A DNA stretch of 64,000 bases, taken from the NCBI GenBank assembly GCA_964342825.1, contig CAYFHO010000012.1, forward strand, positions 1-64,000, written 5' to 3'. The notes under the pieces were generated by a model. That model ran no database searches, was not told the DNA's origin, and saw nothing but the letters and a program-made list of their open reading frames with translations. Made by a program: the position numbers and the translations under genes. The stretch comes from AAA164-E04 sp964342825. Its GTDB lineage: Bacteria > Verrucomicrobiota > Verrucomicrobiia > Limisphaerales > AAA164-E04. Below are positions 17,853 through 25,893 of this stretch, one piece after another; the stretch's first letter is position 1; each line of letters begins with the position of its first letter.

Positions 17853-18389
17853 ATGACAAACAAAAGCAAACAGCAGGAATGGATGCGTTGGCTCCATGCA
17901 AAGGGATCACGCTTCCTGCTGTTTGCCCGTCAGCAAACCCGAACCGAGGCGGACGCGAAAGATGTGTTCCAGGATGCGGTCCTTAAAATTTGGAAACGTT
18001 TCGAGCAGGAAGGTGCTGCTAAATCGGAACATCCTATTCTACCTCAAGATGCCCAGATGTATGTTGCCATACGTCAATGTGCCGTTGATTTGGCCCGAAA
18101 GGAAAGTCGCAGAATCCTTCGTGAAACCAAAATGTTGAGTTGGGAAGATGATCGGAACTTAAACTGGTTTTGCCCCGATTCGGGATCAGAGGAATATTTT
18201 GAAACTGCCAAATCCTCATTGATGAGCCTGGAAGCCAAATACCAGGAGGTACTGACCTTGAAAATATGGGGGCAACTGACCTTTGCGCGCATCGGTGAAG
18301 TGTTGGGGATTCCAGCCAACACCGCTGCTTCCCGATACCGATACGGACTGCAAGCTCTCCGAAAAAAAATGAAAGTTCAATCCATATGA
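17853..18389 (+). CDS. ECF-type RNA polymerase sigma factor
   Basis: This is a 178-residue sigma-70 family protein. Region 2 (about 20-85) includes FARQQTRTEADAKDVFQDA, and region 4 (about 125-172) is a helix-turn-helix with LTFARIGEVLGIPANTAASR. Regions 1 and 3 are absent, as in ECF sigma factors. It would direct RNA polymerase to a small regulon. Its stop overlaps the start of the next gene (ATGA), and a PDZ protein follows, so a three-gene unit is likely. ECF factors are usually held by the product of the next gene. That gene here has no recognisable zinc anti-sigma motif. Confidence 0.93.
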   Translation: MTNKSKQQEWMRWLHAKGSRFLLFARQQTRTEADAKDVFQDAVLKIWKRFEQEGAAKSEHPILPQDAQMYVAIRQCAVDLARKESRRILRETKMLSWEDDRNLNWFCPDSGSEEYFETAKSSLMSLEAKYQEVLTLKIWGQLTFARIGEVLGIPANTAASRYRYGLQALRKKMKVQSI

Positions 18390-18964
18390 AAGAATCCGAT
18401 GAAATAACACCTGATGAAATTTCGATCGAAAAGTCTCTGAGTCATCTTAAACCCATGGATGTGCCAGAGGACTGGTTATCTGAAATTGAGGACCGTTTGG
18501 CTCGGGAATCCGGTGAGGAGTCGGTCAAGATTGCTACCGGAAAGACACAAACAGTGCAGAGTCCAAAACCTTATCCTGTCGATTTTCGTATGTTCATATG
18601 GACTGCTGCGGCCTTCTTGATGATAGGGGTTTTTGTGGGCTGGTTTGCTGGCAGGTCATTCATGACTACTGGTGATTCTGTGATTTCTGGTATGGATTCA
18701 AATTCTTCTAAGATGGATGGTTTTGCATCCAGTCAGAATTCAAATGCTTCCATTATTGAGCCTTTTGAAACCGTCGTGCGCAATCAACAGCTCCGAAAAG
18801 TCAATGATGATGGAATAGTGCTTTCCATCGGTGAAACTCCAATGAAACGATTGCGATACGAGTTTGTGGACACTTATGTCTGGGAACCTGCTTCGGACGG
18901 TGCGCTGATGCGAATGGAAGTTCCACGAGAAGATTTTGTCCTTGTCCCTGTTTCCACCTATTAA
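18386..18964 (+). CDS. Single-pass membrane protein, probable anti-sigma factor
   Basis: This is a 192-residue protein. The N-terminal about 60 residues are acidic and helical. One membrane helix lies at about 69-90 (TAAAFLMIGVFVGWFAG), and about 100 periplasmic residues follow. The 4 bp overlap with the ECF sigma gene and the topology (cytoplasmic head, one helix, outer domain) fit a membrane anti-sigma factor. I see no H-x3-C-x2-C zinc motif, so the assignment rests on context. The C-terminal region contains ETPMKRLRYEFVDTYVWEP, typical of an uncharacterised verrucomicrobial membrane family. It could instead be a regulon product. Confidence 0.6.
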   Translation: MKESDEITPDEISIEKSLSHLKPMDVPEDWLSEIEDRLARESGEESVKIATGKTQTVQSPKPYPVDFRMFIWTAAAFLMIGVFVGWFAGRSFMTTGDSVISGMDSNSSKMDGFASSQNSNASIIEPFETVVRNQQLRKVNDDGIVLSIGETPMKRLRYEFVDTYVWEPASDGALMRMEVPREDFVLVPVSTY

Positions 18965-19007
18965 AGTCATCCAGAGTGGATGAATGAGATTAACACACTA
19001 AATAATA

Positions 19008-20174
19008 ATGAATACAAAGAAACCGTACACACTTGTGCTCTCTGTATTGACCGTCCTGGTCAGTTTGCAAATCAGCGCAGCTGAATCGAAAAAGCAAATG
19101 CGTATCTATGAATACAGGACCGCTCCACCTGCCATCGATCCGTTGGCTGAACCCGAATCTCAGGAAGCTCGACAGAAAACCCTGTTGTGGCAAACAGAGC
19201 CGGGCAATCATTTTGTTTGGGATCACGCTGCTCCTCCGGCCAATGTCCCAACCGGTCCATGGTTGGGGGTTCATGTCACAGAGGTGCATCCTCTGGTCTC
19301 GTCGCAGTTGGGGTTGACCGAGGGGATGGGTTTGGCTGTGGAACATGTGGTGCATGAAAGTCCTGCCCACAAAGCCGGCATTAAGAAACACGACATTCTT
19401 ACGAAAATTGGAGACCAGACATTGGTTAATGCCAATCAACTGCAGGTGTTGGTGCGATCCAAAAAGCCAGGGAAAGAAGTGTCTCTAACCTATATTCGAA
19501 AAGGGAAAAAACATGTTACCAAGGCTCGCATTAAAACCAGACATCAAAATCGATCTGCCCGATTTGAGGGTTTTCCTACTTCAGAGAATATGGAGGTTAT
19601 CATCGAAAATGATGTGCCGATTCAAATAGAGAAACAAGTGATTCCTAAATTGGATCCTCTCGAAAAAAATGCCATCAACGACGTTATCATCAAGCGGAAA
19701 CCCGGTTACATGGACAAGGGAGTGCGAACCAGTGTCGTACTTCTGGATAATCGAAAATTGGTTCTAAGTGATGATACCGGTACCTACAATTTGACCACCG
19801 GGAATGGGACAAAGAATCTGATCGTGCTAAATCCCGAAGGCAACACGATTTTTAAAGGAGAACTCAAGGATGATGATGCTTTTAAGAAACTGCCAGAGCA
19901 TGTGCGAAAAAAAGTGACCGACATGCTTGAAAAATCAAACGCAGAACATGTTCTACGTTTTTATGATGATGGCAGTAACAAGGTTCGTGTCTTGAATCAT
20001 TCCAAGAAAAGAATTAATCGTGATGAAACCTCTGAAGATGTCGGAGTCATCGTCGAAGAACTGGACATCGACTCCGAAGAAATCACTCTAGAGGATTCTG
20101 ATATTGTGGAGGACAATAGTGATATTGAAATCATTCCCGGCGAAGATTCAGAAGAGACGGATGGAGGTATCTAG
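19008..20174 (+). CDS. Secreted PDZ-domain protein of the sigma-factor operon
   Basis: This 388-residue protein has a signal peptide (about 1-25). A PDZ domain lies at about 78-172: PWLGVHVTEVHP, then SPAHKAGIKKHDILTKIGD and a carboxylate-loop-like segment. The rest is charged with no known fold. It ends in a very acidic tail (about 345-388, rich in Glu/Asp). There is no protease domain. Its position 43 bp after the putative anti-sigma gene suggests it senses or binds misfolded envelope protein C-termini, by analogy with PDZ sensors such as DegS. That is inference. The transcript ends at the hairpin at 20230-20280. Confidence 0.75.
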   Translation: MNTKKPYTLVLSVLTVLVSLQISAAESKKQMRIYEYRTAPPAIDPLAEPESQEARQKTLLWQTEPGNHFVWDHAAPPANVPTGPWLGVHVTEVHPLVSSQLGLTEGMGLAVEHVVHESPAHKAGIKKHDILTKIGDQTLVNANQLQVLVRSKKPGKEVSLTYIRKGKKHVTKARIKTRHQNRSARFEGFPTSENMEVIIENDVPIQIEKQVIPKLDPLEKNAINDVIIKRKPGYMDKGVRTSVVLLDNRKLVLSDDTGTYNLTTGNGTKNLIVLNPEGNTIFKGELKDDDAFKKLPEHVRKKVTDMLEKSNAEHVLRFYDDGSNKVRVLNHSKKRINRDETSEDVGVIVEELDIDSEEITLEDSDIVEDNSDIEIIPGEDSEETDGGI

Positions 20175-20229
20175 GATTCTGTCCCATTATCCGTCGATCC
20201 GTTATATTTAAGAAAAATCAAAAACCCAT

Positions 20230-20280
20230 AGCCCGTTCAGGCTGGGTGCATTTGTATGCCCAGACTGGGTGGGCTTTTTT
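20230..20280 (+). terminator. Rho-independent terminator after the sigma/PDZ operon
   Basis: The inverted repeat starts AGCCC and reaches CTGGG. A 12-base loop follows, then CCCAG through GGGCT and a run of six T. Outer AGCCC/GGGCT, inner CAG/CTG and CTGGG/CCCAG pair with small internal mismatches. It lies 55 bp after the PDZ gene stop. Confidence 0.85.
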
Positions 20281-20290
20281 GTTCAGATTT

Positions 20291-20581
20291 GTGACTGACA
20301 ATTCTTTCTCCAAGTTCGTCTTGGATTTGTTGGAGATTTTTCGCCAAGCAATCGGAGAGAATCAAATCCTGATTCCGCTCCTTGAAGCAGGGTTGCACTC
20401 CAAGGACACCGAAGAAATATCCAAAACCCTTGAAATCATTCAGAGCATGGATGAAAAACCCATAGATTTCATCCCCGATCTCCAAATGCTTATTAAGAAC
20501 AGGAACCCGAGTATTCAGGATCAGAGTTTCCGGTTGCTTCTGGATTACGGAATCGAGTTTTTCACGCAGATTCGTCCATAA
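20291..20581 (+). CDS. Small helical (HEAT-like) hypothetical protein
   Basis: This is an open frame of 96 codons from GTG 20291. An earlier GTG at 20246 lies inside the terminator hairpin and is unlikely. The product is all-alpha in appearance, with repeated amphipathic helices (FVLDLLEIFRQAIG, LIPLLEAGL, ISKTLEIIQSM, FIPDLQMLIKN, QDQSFRLLLDYG) resembling HEAT/ARM repeats. No clear SD precedes it. It could be a small intact protein or the tail of a decayed larger helical-repeat protein. A longer frame on the opposite strand overlaps it and has no recognisable content. Confidence 0.4.
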   Translation: MTDNSFSKFVLDLLEIFRQAIGENQILIPLLEAGLHSKDTEEISKTLEIIQSMDEKPIDFIPDLQMLIKNRNPSIQDQSFRLLLDYGIEFFTQIRP

Positions 20582-20665
20582 TCGATTTTTATTTTTTGTT
20601 TGAAAATGCTTTTCCGGTCTCCATAGCATGACATCCCCTGCGAGTTCGTTCGTGGGTTCTATCAA

Positions 20666-22135
20666 ATGAATTATCGGAATATTCTGAAGGTGATCGGCAG
20701 TTTGTTGATGGTCCTTTGCGTATTGGAGCTGATTTGCCTCGGTTATTCGGCCATTCAGGAATCCAATGGATTTCAAGGTTCCGCAAAATCCTTTGCCATT
20801 TCTGCTGCCCTCAGTGGTTTGACCGGGGGAATATGCCTGCTCTTCAGGGAAAAGAACCGAAAGGAATTACTCCGCAAGGAAGCCATTGCAGTAGTGGGCT
20901 TGGGGTGGATTATTTGTGGTATCTTTGGTGCTTTTCCGTACATGCTTTGCACTCCAGTCATGTCGCCTGTGGATGGTATATTTGAATCGATGTCTGGATT
21001 CACCACGACCGGGGCTTCAGTGATTCGAGATCTGGAACAATACCCCAAAGGAATCCTCTTGTGGAGATCCCTGACTCAATGGTTGGGCGGTATGGGAATA
21101 CTGGTTCTTTTTGTCGCTTTGTTGTCCTCGCTCAGGATTGGGAGTAGAGCCATATTTCTACATGAATCCTCGGCAAATGAGTTGGAAGGTGTGGCCAATC
21201 GTACAGGTAAAATCGCGCTAAAATTATGGACTTTGTATCTCTCCATCACCGTGATTTGTCTCGCAGGATTCAAAGTCCTGGGAATGTCCTGGTTCGATGC
21301 GGTTTGTCATACCTTTGCCAGTGTATCCACTGGAGGATTCAGCACGCACAACGAAAGTATAGCTTTTTTTCAAAGCACGGCCATCGAGCTATGGACCATC
21401 TTTATCATGGTGGTGTGCAGTATTAATTTCATTCTTTACGCTTGGATTTTGAAAGGGCGATGGGATCGTTGGAGGGATGACGAAGAATCGAAGGTTTTTC
21501 TCATTATATTACTCTTGGGAACCCTGGTGATTGGCATTGATTTGACCGTTTTCGATTTGGAAGGAAGTGTTCTGCATTCGTTCAGAGTTGCAGCATTTCA
21601 AGTGGTGTCCATCATGACAACCACTGGATTTATCACAGCAGATTTCTCGACCTGGCCTCCGTTATCCGATGTGTTGTTGTTGCTGTTGATGATTGTTGGC
21701 GGATGTGCTGGATCGACTTCAGGAGGAGTCAAATTGAGCCGATGGATCTTGTTCATTAAAAGTATCAAGGCCCAGATCAATACGGAATTCAGACCCAATT
21801 TAGTGACACATCTGAGGCTTAACGGGAGACAGGTCAACGATGCCCTGCGCATAGGAACACTTTTCTTTGTAGGATTGTCGAGTGTGACCGTCATGCTGGC
21901 CACGCTGGTAGTTTCACTGCTCGAACCTCAAATGGACATCGATTCCAGCGTATCCGCTGTGTTGGCGACTTTGTTCAACATCGGACCCGGACTTGGTTCG
22001 GTTGGACCCACTCACAACTTTGCCGATTTGGCTGGCTACACCAAACTTCTATTGAGTTTTCTAATGGCTGTGGGCAGGCTTGAATTTTACGCAATCTTCG
22101 TATTGTTTTTCCCCTCTCTATGGAAAAGTTACTGA
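20666..22135 (+). CDS. trkH: Potassium uptake protein TrkH
   Basis: This is a 489-residue polytopic membrane protein of the TrkH/KtrB family. The repeated pore motifs are visible, for example SMSGFTTTGASV (P-loop 1), ASVSTGGFSTHN (P-loop 2), MTTTGFITADF (P-loop 3) and NIGPGLGSVG (P-loop 4). Each carries a selectivity-filter glycine. It forms the K+-translocating subunit of a Trk/Ktr system. The gating subunit trkA/ktrA is not adjacent and must lie elsewhere. The start is ATG 20666, with no strong SD. tRNA-Val lies just downstream on the other strand. Confidence 0.95.
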   Translation: MNYRNILKVIGSLLMVLCVLELICLGYSAIQESNGFQGSAKSFAISAALSGLTGGICLLFREKNRKELLRKEAIAVVGLGWIICGIFGAFPYMLCTPVMSPVDGIFESMSGFTTTGASVIRDLEQYPKGILLWRSLTQWLGGMGILVLFVALLSSLRIGSRAIFLHESSANELEGVANRTGKIALKLWTLYLSITVICLAGFKVLGMSWFDAVCHTFASVSTGGFSTHNESIAFFQSTAIELWTIFIMVVCSINFILYAWILKGRWDRWRDDEESKVFLIILLLGTLVIGIDLTVFDLEGSVLHSFRVAAFQVVSIMTTTGFITADFSTWPPLSDVLLLLLMIVGGCAGSTSGGVKLSRWILFIKSIKAQINTEFRPNLVTHLRLNGRQVNDALRIGTLFFVGLSSVTVMLATLVVSLLEPQMDIDSSVSAVLATLFNIGPGLGSVGPTHNFADLAGYTKLLLSFLMAVGRLEFYAIFVLFFPSLWKSY

Positions 22136-22169
22136 GACTGGGAACTTGGTTGGTTTCGCTGGAAGTTGA

Positions 22170-22244
22170 TGGTGCGCGATGCTGGGTTCGAACCAGCGAC
22201 CCCCACAGTGTCAGTGTGGTGCTCTACCACTGAGCTAACCGCGC
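22170..22244 (-). tRNA. tRNA-Val (anticodon GAC)
   Basis: Read on the minus strand, the 75-base gene starts GCGCGGT and ends ATCGCGC-A-CCA, with the CCA encoded. The acceptor stem pairs over 7 bp with one G-T. The D-arm is AGCTCAGTGGTAGAGC. The anticodon stem CCACA/TGTGG encloses the loop CTGACAC, giving anticodon GAC (valine). The T-arm is GCTGG-TTCGAAC-CCAGC. It is convergent with trkH. Confidence 0.97.
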
Positions 22245-22357
22245 CTTTTGTTGCGGACGGGTATTTAGAGTCAACACAAGGGTTTTTGGCAAGTCTTTAA
22301 ATGCAATTTTAAATCGCTTTTTCCATAAGTTTGCCTCCATGATGGCATTTCTTGCGC

Positions 22358-23527
22358 ATGACATCTAAAAAAAGCGATCCCTCCATGCATCCAGCCACTC
22401 AGTTGGCGATGGATCTCATTCGTTGTCCAAGCATTGCCCCGGCTGATGCAGGAGCCCAGAAACTTTTGCGAGAACGTCTGTTAAAACTGGGATTCAAGGT
22501 GTTTCCCGTGGATCAGGACGGTGTGCTGAATACCTGGGCCTGTCTCGGTACTGAGGGTCCATTAATGGTTTTTGCCGTTCATGCAGACGTGGTCCCATCG
22601 GGTGATCCAAAAGACTGGATCTCGCCTCCATTTGAACCTGAAATCAGAGATGGCCGGCTTTACGGTAGAGGTGCGGCTGACATGAAGGGGCCACTTGCTG
22701 CGGCTGTTGTGGCAGCAGAGCAGTTTATTGCTACCAGTGAGTCACAACTTCCATTTAGATTGGGCTTTATCATCGCAGGCGATGAAGAGCCAGTGAACAA
22801 CCATGGCACTCAGGATGTCTTGAATTATTTGCAGCAGGAGGAGACTACCATTGATTATTGCCTGGTGACCGAGCCAACATCACTTTCCCGATTTGGTGAT
22901 ACCATTAAAGTGGGGCGTCGTGGATCCATTAATGGATTCTTAACGATTCATGGCATTCAGGGGCATTCTGCCTATCCTGAATTGGCGTCAAATCCGGTGC
23001 ACTCGAGCCTGTGGGCATTGCACACCCTTACCGAACGATTGTGGGATCCGGGTGATGAGCACTTTCCGGCAGCTGGCTTCCAGATAACCAATGTCAGTGC
23101 AGGAACCGGTGCTGCCAATGTCATTCCTGGAAAGTTCAATGTTCAGTTCAATCTTCGACACGGTCCTGGATTGAGCCTGGCTCAAGTAGAAAAAATGGTC
23201 AGGGATTCATTGGATCGAGCGGGATTGCGTTATGACTTGCGCTGTGTTTCGGATGCTTTGCCGTTCAAGACAAAACAGGGCGTGTGGACAGAAATTTGCC
23301 GGGATGTTGTGAAGAAAGTTTCAGGTGTGGAACCTCATCTCTCCACTGGAGGTGGAACTTCGGATGCCAGGTTTATTGCTCCTTACTGCGAAGAATTGGT
23401 GGAATTTGGTCTGGTAGGTGACACGAGTCACCATGTCGATGAAAACATTGTCGTCAGTGATTTGGTTCAACTAACGCGAGTTTATGAACAAATACTTTAT
23501 CAATTGGCGATAAAACTGAAGAATTGA
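22358..23527 (+). CDS. M20-family metallopeptidase, succinyl-diaminopimelate desuccinylase (DapE) like
   Basis: This protein has 389 residues from ATG 22358; a TTG at 22352 would add two. Motifs of the ArgE/DapE/ACY1 family are in order: FAVHADVVPSGD (first metal ligand His), GRGAADMKG (bridging Asp), AGDEEP (catalytic Glu and metal ligand), VTEPTS, GHSAYPE in the dimer domain, and GDTSHHVDE near the end (metal-ligand His). Length matches DapE (about 375). DapE releases LL-diaminopimelate for lysine and peptidoglycan synthesis. ArgE or a carboxypeptidase cannot be excluded. It is a single gene. Confidence 0.85.
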   Translation: MTSKKSDPSMHPATQLAMDLIRCPSIAPADAGAQKLLRERLLKLGFKVFPVDQDGVLNTWACLGTEGPLMVFAVHADVVPSGDPKDWISPPFEPEIRDGRLYGRGAADMKGPLAAAVVAAEQFIATSESQLPFRLGFIIAGDEEPVNNHGTQDVLNYLQQEETTIDYCLVTEPTSLSRFGDTIKVGRRGSINGFLTIHGIQGHSAYPELASNPVHSSLWALHTLTERLWDPGDEHFPAAGFQITNVSAGTGAANVIPGKFNVQFNLRHGPGLSLAQVEKMVRDSLDRAGLRYDLRCVSDALPFKTKQGVWTEICRDVVKKVSGVEPHLSTGGGTSDARFIAPYCEELVEFGLVGDTSHHVDENIVVSDLVQLTRVYEQILYQLAIKLKN

Positions 23528-23565
23528 TGGCTGGATTTTTGACAGGCGGACTGAATACCTCTGAT

Positions 23566-24585
23566 TCATTTCTTGCCCGTAAACGTCAGTATTTGAATCA
23601 GGTCCAATCCGGTTTGTGAAAGTTGGTATTCCCGACCTTGCTTTTTGATCAAGCGTCTGCAGCGATAACGGGTATAAACCTCCTCATTCACATGGAGGAG
23701 TTCAACATCGTTATCATTGTCGGTCCTCCGATCAGAAGGAACCAGATCGAAGGGAAGGCCGAAAGGATTGAAAGTGATTTCATAACCATGGATATCTTCG
23801 TTTGGTAATTGTGGATCAAGACGTACCAGTGGCACATATCTTCGGAGCCAGGGGAAGTGTCTCTTTTCGACAAAAACCGTAAAGAACGCCTCCTGATTTC
23901 GAATGAAATTCCTCAAACTGAATTCCTTTCCCAGTCGAGCTTGCTCTCTAAAGATGGCCTCAGGATCCAGGCCCAGAAAGTTGCGTCCGTTCCAGGCACC
24001 GTGATCATTTTTGCTTCCCGGGTTGCGGATTTTAAACCATGCATCGAAACCTTCATTGATGACCATTGTCATCTCAAAATGAAGATGTGCTCTGGACCGT
24101 GCAATGGTGCTGGAGTTTGTCGTTCTTCCCATCGTCCCAATGCGTGCCCCTGCCTCAACGGCCCGCCCTGTGACCACCTGTTCTTCAATGTGACTCAAGT
24201 GTGCGTAGATGGTGTAAATCTCAAGCCCTTCGATCTTATGACCCAGGATGATATATTTTCCATAATTCGATAGCCCTGGTTTGTCATTGACGTAGCATAC
24301 AATCCCCTCAGCCGCCGCAAATATGGGATCAGTGGGTTCTCCTTTCTTGTCACGCTGGGTAAACCTGATGTCGATGCCTTCGTGAAATTTCCAACCATCC
24401 GATCTCACGCAACCGAATCTTCCACTCTGCCACCGGCCTGTTCGAGTTGGGGCGAAGAAGCTGCGGTGTCCGTGCTCGGTGCCTGACCACAAGGATTGAT
24501 TCAAGGTTGGTATCCGGAAGACCGGCTCGGCAACAGCGGTCAGGTAGAGCCAAAATACCGGTAAAGTGATGATGTATTTCAGCAT
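23566..24585 (-). CDS. Secreted M23 (LytM-type) metallopeptidase
   Basis: This 339-residue protein has a signal peptide (about 1-19). The zinc ligands of the M23 family are visible: H68 and D72 in KFHEGID, catalytic H129 in TIYAHLSH, and H167/H169 in RAHLHFE. The core covers about 60-180. A further about 150 residues with no known domain follow. It probably cleaves peptidoglycan cross-links or another periplasmic peptide. It lies just downstream of a SecD-like lipoprotein gene (24 bp) in the same direction, suggesting one transcript. Confidence 0.87.
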   Translation of the reverse strand: MLKYIITLPVFWLYLTAVAEPVFRIPTLNQSLWSGTEHGHRSFFAPTRTGRWQSGRFGCVRSDGWKFHEGIDIRFTQRDKKGEPTDPIFAAAEGIVCYVNDKPGLSNYGKYIILGHKIEGLEIYTIYAHLSHIEEQVVTGRAVEAGARIGTMGRTTNSSTIARSRAHLHFEMTMVINEGFDAWFKIRNPGSKNDHGAWNGRNFLGLDPEAIFREQARLGKEFSLRNFIRNQEAFFTVFVEKRHFPWLRRYVPLVRLDPQLPNEDIHGYEITFNPFGLPFDLVPSDRRTDNDNDVELLHVNEEVYTRYRCRRLIKKQGREYQLSQTGLDLIQILTFTGKK

Positions 24586-24609
24586 GACGGAATCAGACGC
24601 CTGATATCA

Positions 24610-25131
24610 TCAGAAGACGAAGGGTTTGCCGAGTTCCTCTGCCGCATTATTGATTCCCTCCACAATTCGATCGGCTTCCTCACGCGTTGCATCGGGTGTA
24701 AAGATGAAGACACCATCGCTGATGGTTCGGTTGATCATTGGAGCAGCCAACCACCTTGAATCATCGAAATTCGAGTGAATCGCAATTCGTTTGCCCCGGT
24801 TGGAAGTGGTGATAGTCTGAAGCCTTTTGGCACCGATCTTATCAAATTGGATCCGAATGCTGAATCCTCCAATTGCTTCAACCACACTTGCTTGTGTGAT
24901 ATATCCCACATCAAGAAAAGCCTCGTTTCTGATGCAAATTTGTTGGGGGTTGGCGCGGTAGATAGGAATGTAACCGGTACGGCCCGTTCCGTCAGGAACG
25001 GCCTCCAGATGAAAATTCATCAGACTGTATTTTTTGTCTTTTGAAATCCCGTCCGTTTGGCACCCTCCCAGCAAAAGGATCAAAGTAGCGAAAATGATGT
25101 TGATTGATGCGCGTAGTCTGTTCATAGTCAC
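24610..25131 (-). CDS. Lipoprotein with a SecD-like periplasmic head domain
   Basis: This 173-residue protein has a lipoprotein signal (lipobox LLGGC, with Cys about 23). The mature part resembles the P1 head region of SecD. It has an N-terminal strand with LEAVPDGTG, then FSIRIQFDKIGAKRLQTIT, NRGKRIAIHSN and GVFIFTPDATREEADRIVEGIN. No transmembrane helices follow, so it is a free-standing SecD-head-like lipoprotein. Function is unknown. A role in late export or envelope assembly is inference. It is upstream of the M23 peptidase on the minus strand and divergent from the 31-codon gene at 25167. Confidence 0.72.
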   Translation of the reverse strand: MTMNRLRASINIIFATLILLLGGCQTDGISKDKKYSLMNFHLEAVPDGTGRTGYIPIYRANPQQICIRNEAFLDVGYITQASVVEAIGGFSIRIQFDKIGAKRLQTITTSNRGKRIAIHSNFDDSRWLAAPMINRTISDGVFIFTPDATREEADRIVEGINNAAEELGKPFVF

Positions 25132-25166
25132 GTGCTCTGTTTCACAACATCAAAACCAATAACGCT

Positions 25167-25262
25167 ATGGGAAAACAACATAATAAAATGCAAAAACGAA
25201 AACGTCGCAAAGCTTATAACAAGCGAAAAAAAGAATTGGCAAAAGCACCTGCCAAATCCTGA
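25167..25262 (+). CDS. Tiny lysine/arginine-rich protein (31 residues)
   Basis: ATG at 25167 opens 31 codons to TGA 25260-25262. The product starts MGKQHNKMQKRKRRKAY and contains 15 Lys or Arg out of 31 residues, plus a C-terminal AKAPAKS. The composition resembles small ribosome-associated proteins such as bTHX. I recall no firm family name for it. It sits alone on the plus strand between two minus-strand genes. It is followed within 13 bp by a strong hairpin and T-tract (25275-25346), which supports real transcription. No SD is evident. It could bind rRNA or nucleic acid; that is inference from charge. Confidence 0.65.
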   Translation: MGKQHNKMQKRKRRKAYNKRKKELAKAPAKS

Positions 25263-25274
25263 GACGTCCAGTTC

Positions 25275-25346
25275 AAGACTTTAACCGGTTGATCCTTGGA
25301 GGGAAGGGGGGATTTCCTGCAGGGCAACCGGTAGTCTTTGTTTTTG
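25275..25346 (+). terminator. Long hairpin terminator, pseudoknot-capable, after the 31-codon gene
   Basis: AAGACT (25275-25280) pairs with AGTCTT (25333-25338), and ACCGGTTG (25284-25291) pairs with CAACCGGT (25325-25332), with a TTA bulge. T-rich TTTGTTTTT follows. The 33-base loop is G-rich. GGAGGGA (25298-25304) can pair with TCCCTCC (25352-25358), and ATCC (25292-25295) with GGAT (25362-25365). A loop-to-tail pseudoknot is therefore possible. Confidence 0.8.
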
Positions 25347-25386
25347 ATTTCTCCCTCCCTTGGATTAACCCCCAAATTTTTATTCG

Positions 25387-25893
25387 CTAGTTGCCCCACT
25401 CGAGGTCTTTTCGGGTTACTATAGAGGACACAACCCACTGGCTTCTCTCACCTTTCGTCCATCGAAATTCCAATATTCTTACAATCGGATCCGGACTGCT
25501 TCCCAGAATCGCGGTCACTGTCACCAATGTGTTGATAGAGTCATCCTTGTTGAAAGAAAAAACCGTATCCGTGATGGTGACTTGCATTCCGGAAGGTTCC
25601 TGCTGACGTGAGGATAACACCGAGGTTTTAATCTCGTTTCTTCCCTTTATATTCCAAGTGTTGGAGTCCGTTCGAATACTCAATTCAGCGTCCTGAGCAA
25701 ACATTTCCATGATACCGCCTGCAGCTGCGAGGTGTGCAATTGGGGATGTATTCGGAGCGTAGGACACCATTGATTCCAGGCGTGTCAGTTTTTTACGGAT
25801 ACGCGTTTCATCATTGGGAAACAGAAAATGAAACGCCTTCCAGCCAAGAAAGATGATAGCAAGCAAGAGAATGGATCGACTTAGTAACTTCAA
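25387..25893 (-). CDS. Membrane-anchored hypothetical protein, NTF2/SnoaL-like
   Basis: This 168-residue protein has an N-terminal hydrophobic helix (about 5-25). A domain follows with a long first helix (TRIRKKLTRLESMVSYAP), then alternating strands (GRNEIKTSVLSSRQQEPSGMQVTITDTVFSFN, split here only by turns). It looks like the cone-shaped NTF2/SnoaL fold, but no catalytic residues can be assigned. It overlaps the signal peptidase gene upstream by 4 bp (ATGA), so the two are translationally coupled. It may assist envelope processing; that is context only. Confidence 0.6.
   Translation of the reverse strand: MKLLSRSILLLAIIFLGWKAFHFLFPNDETRIRKKLTRLESMVSYAPNTSPIAHLAAAGGIMEMFAQDAELSIRTDSNTWNIKGRNEIKTSVLSSRQQEPSGMQVTITDTVFSFNKDDSINTLVTVTAILGSSPDPIVRILEFRWTKGERSQWVVSSIVTRKDLEWGN

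Noticed and set aside
20237..20776. 179-codon minus-strand frame spanning the terminator, the HEAT-like fragment and the start of trkH
   Set aside because: It overlaps the clear start of trkH, runs through the hairpin, and has no protein-like pattern.
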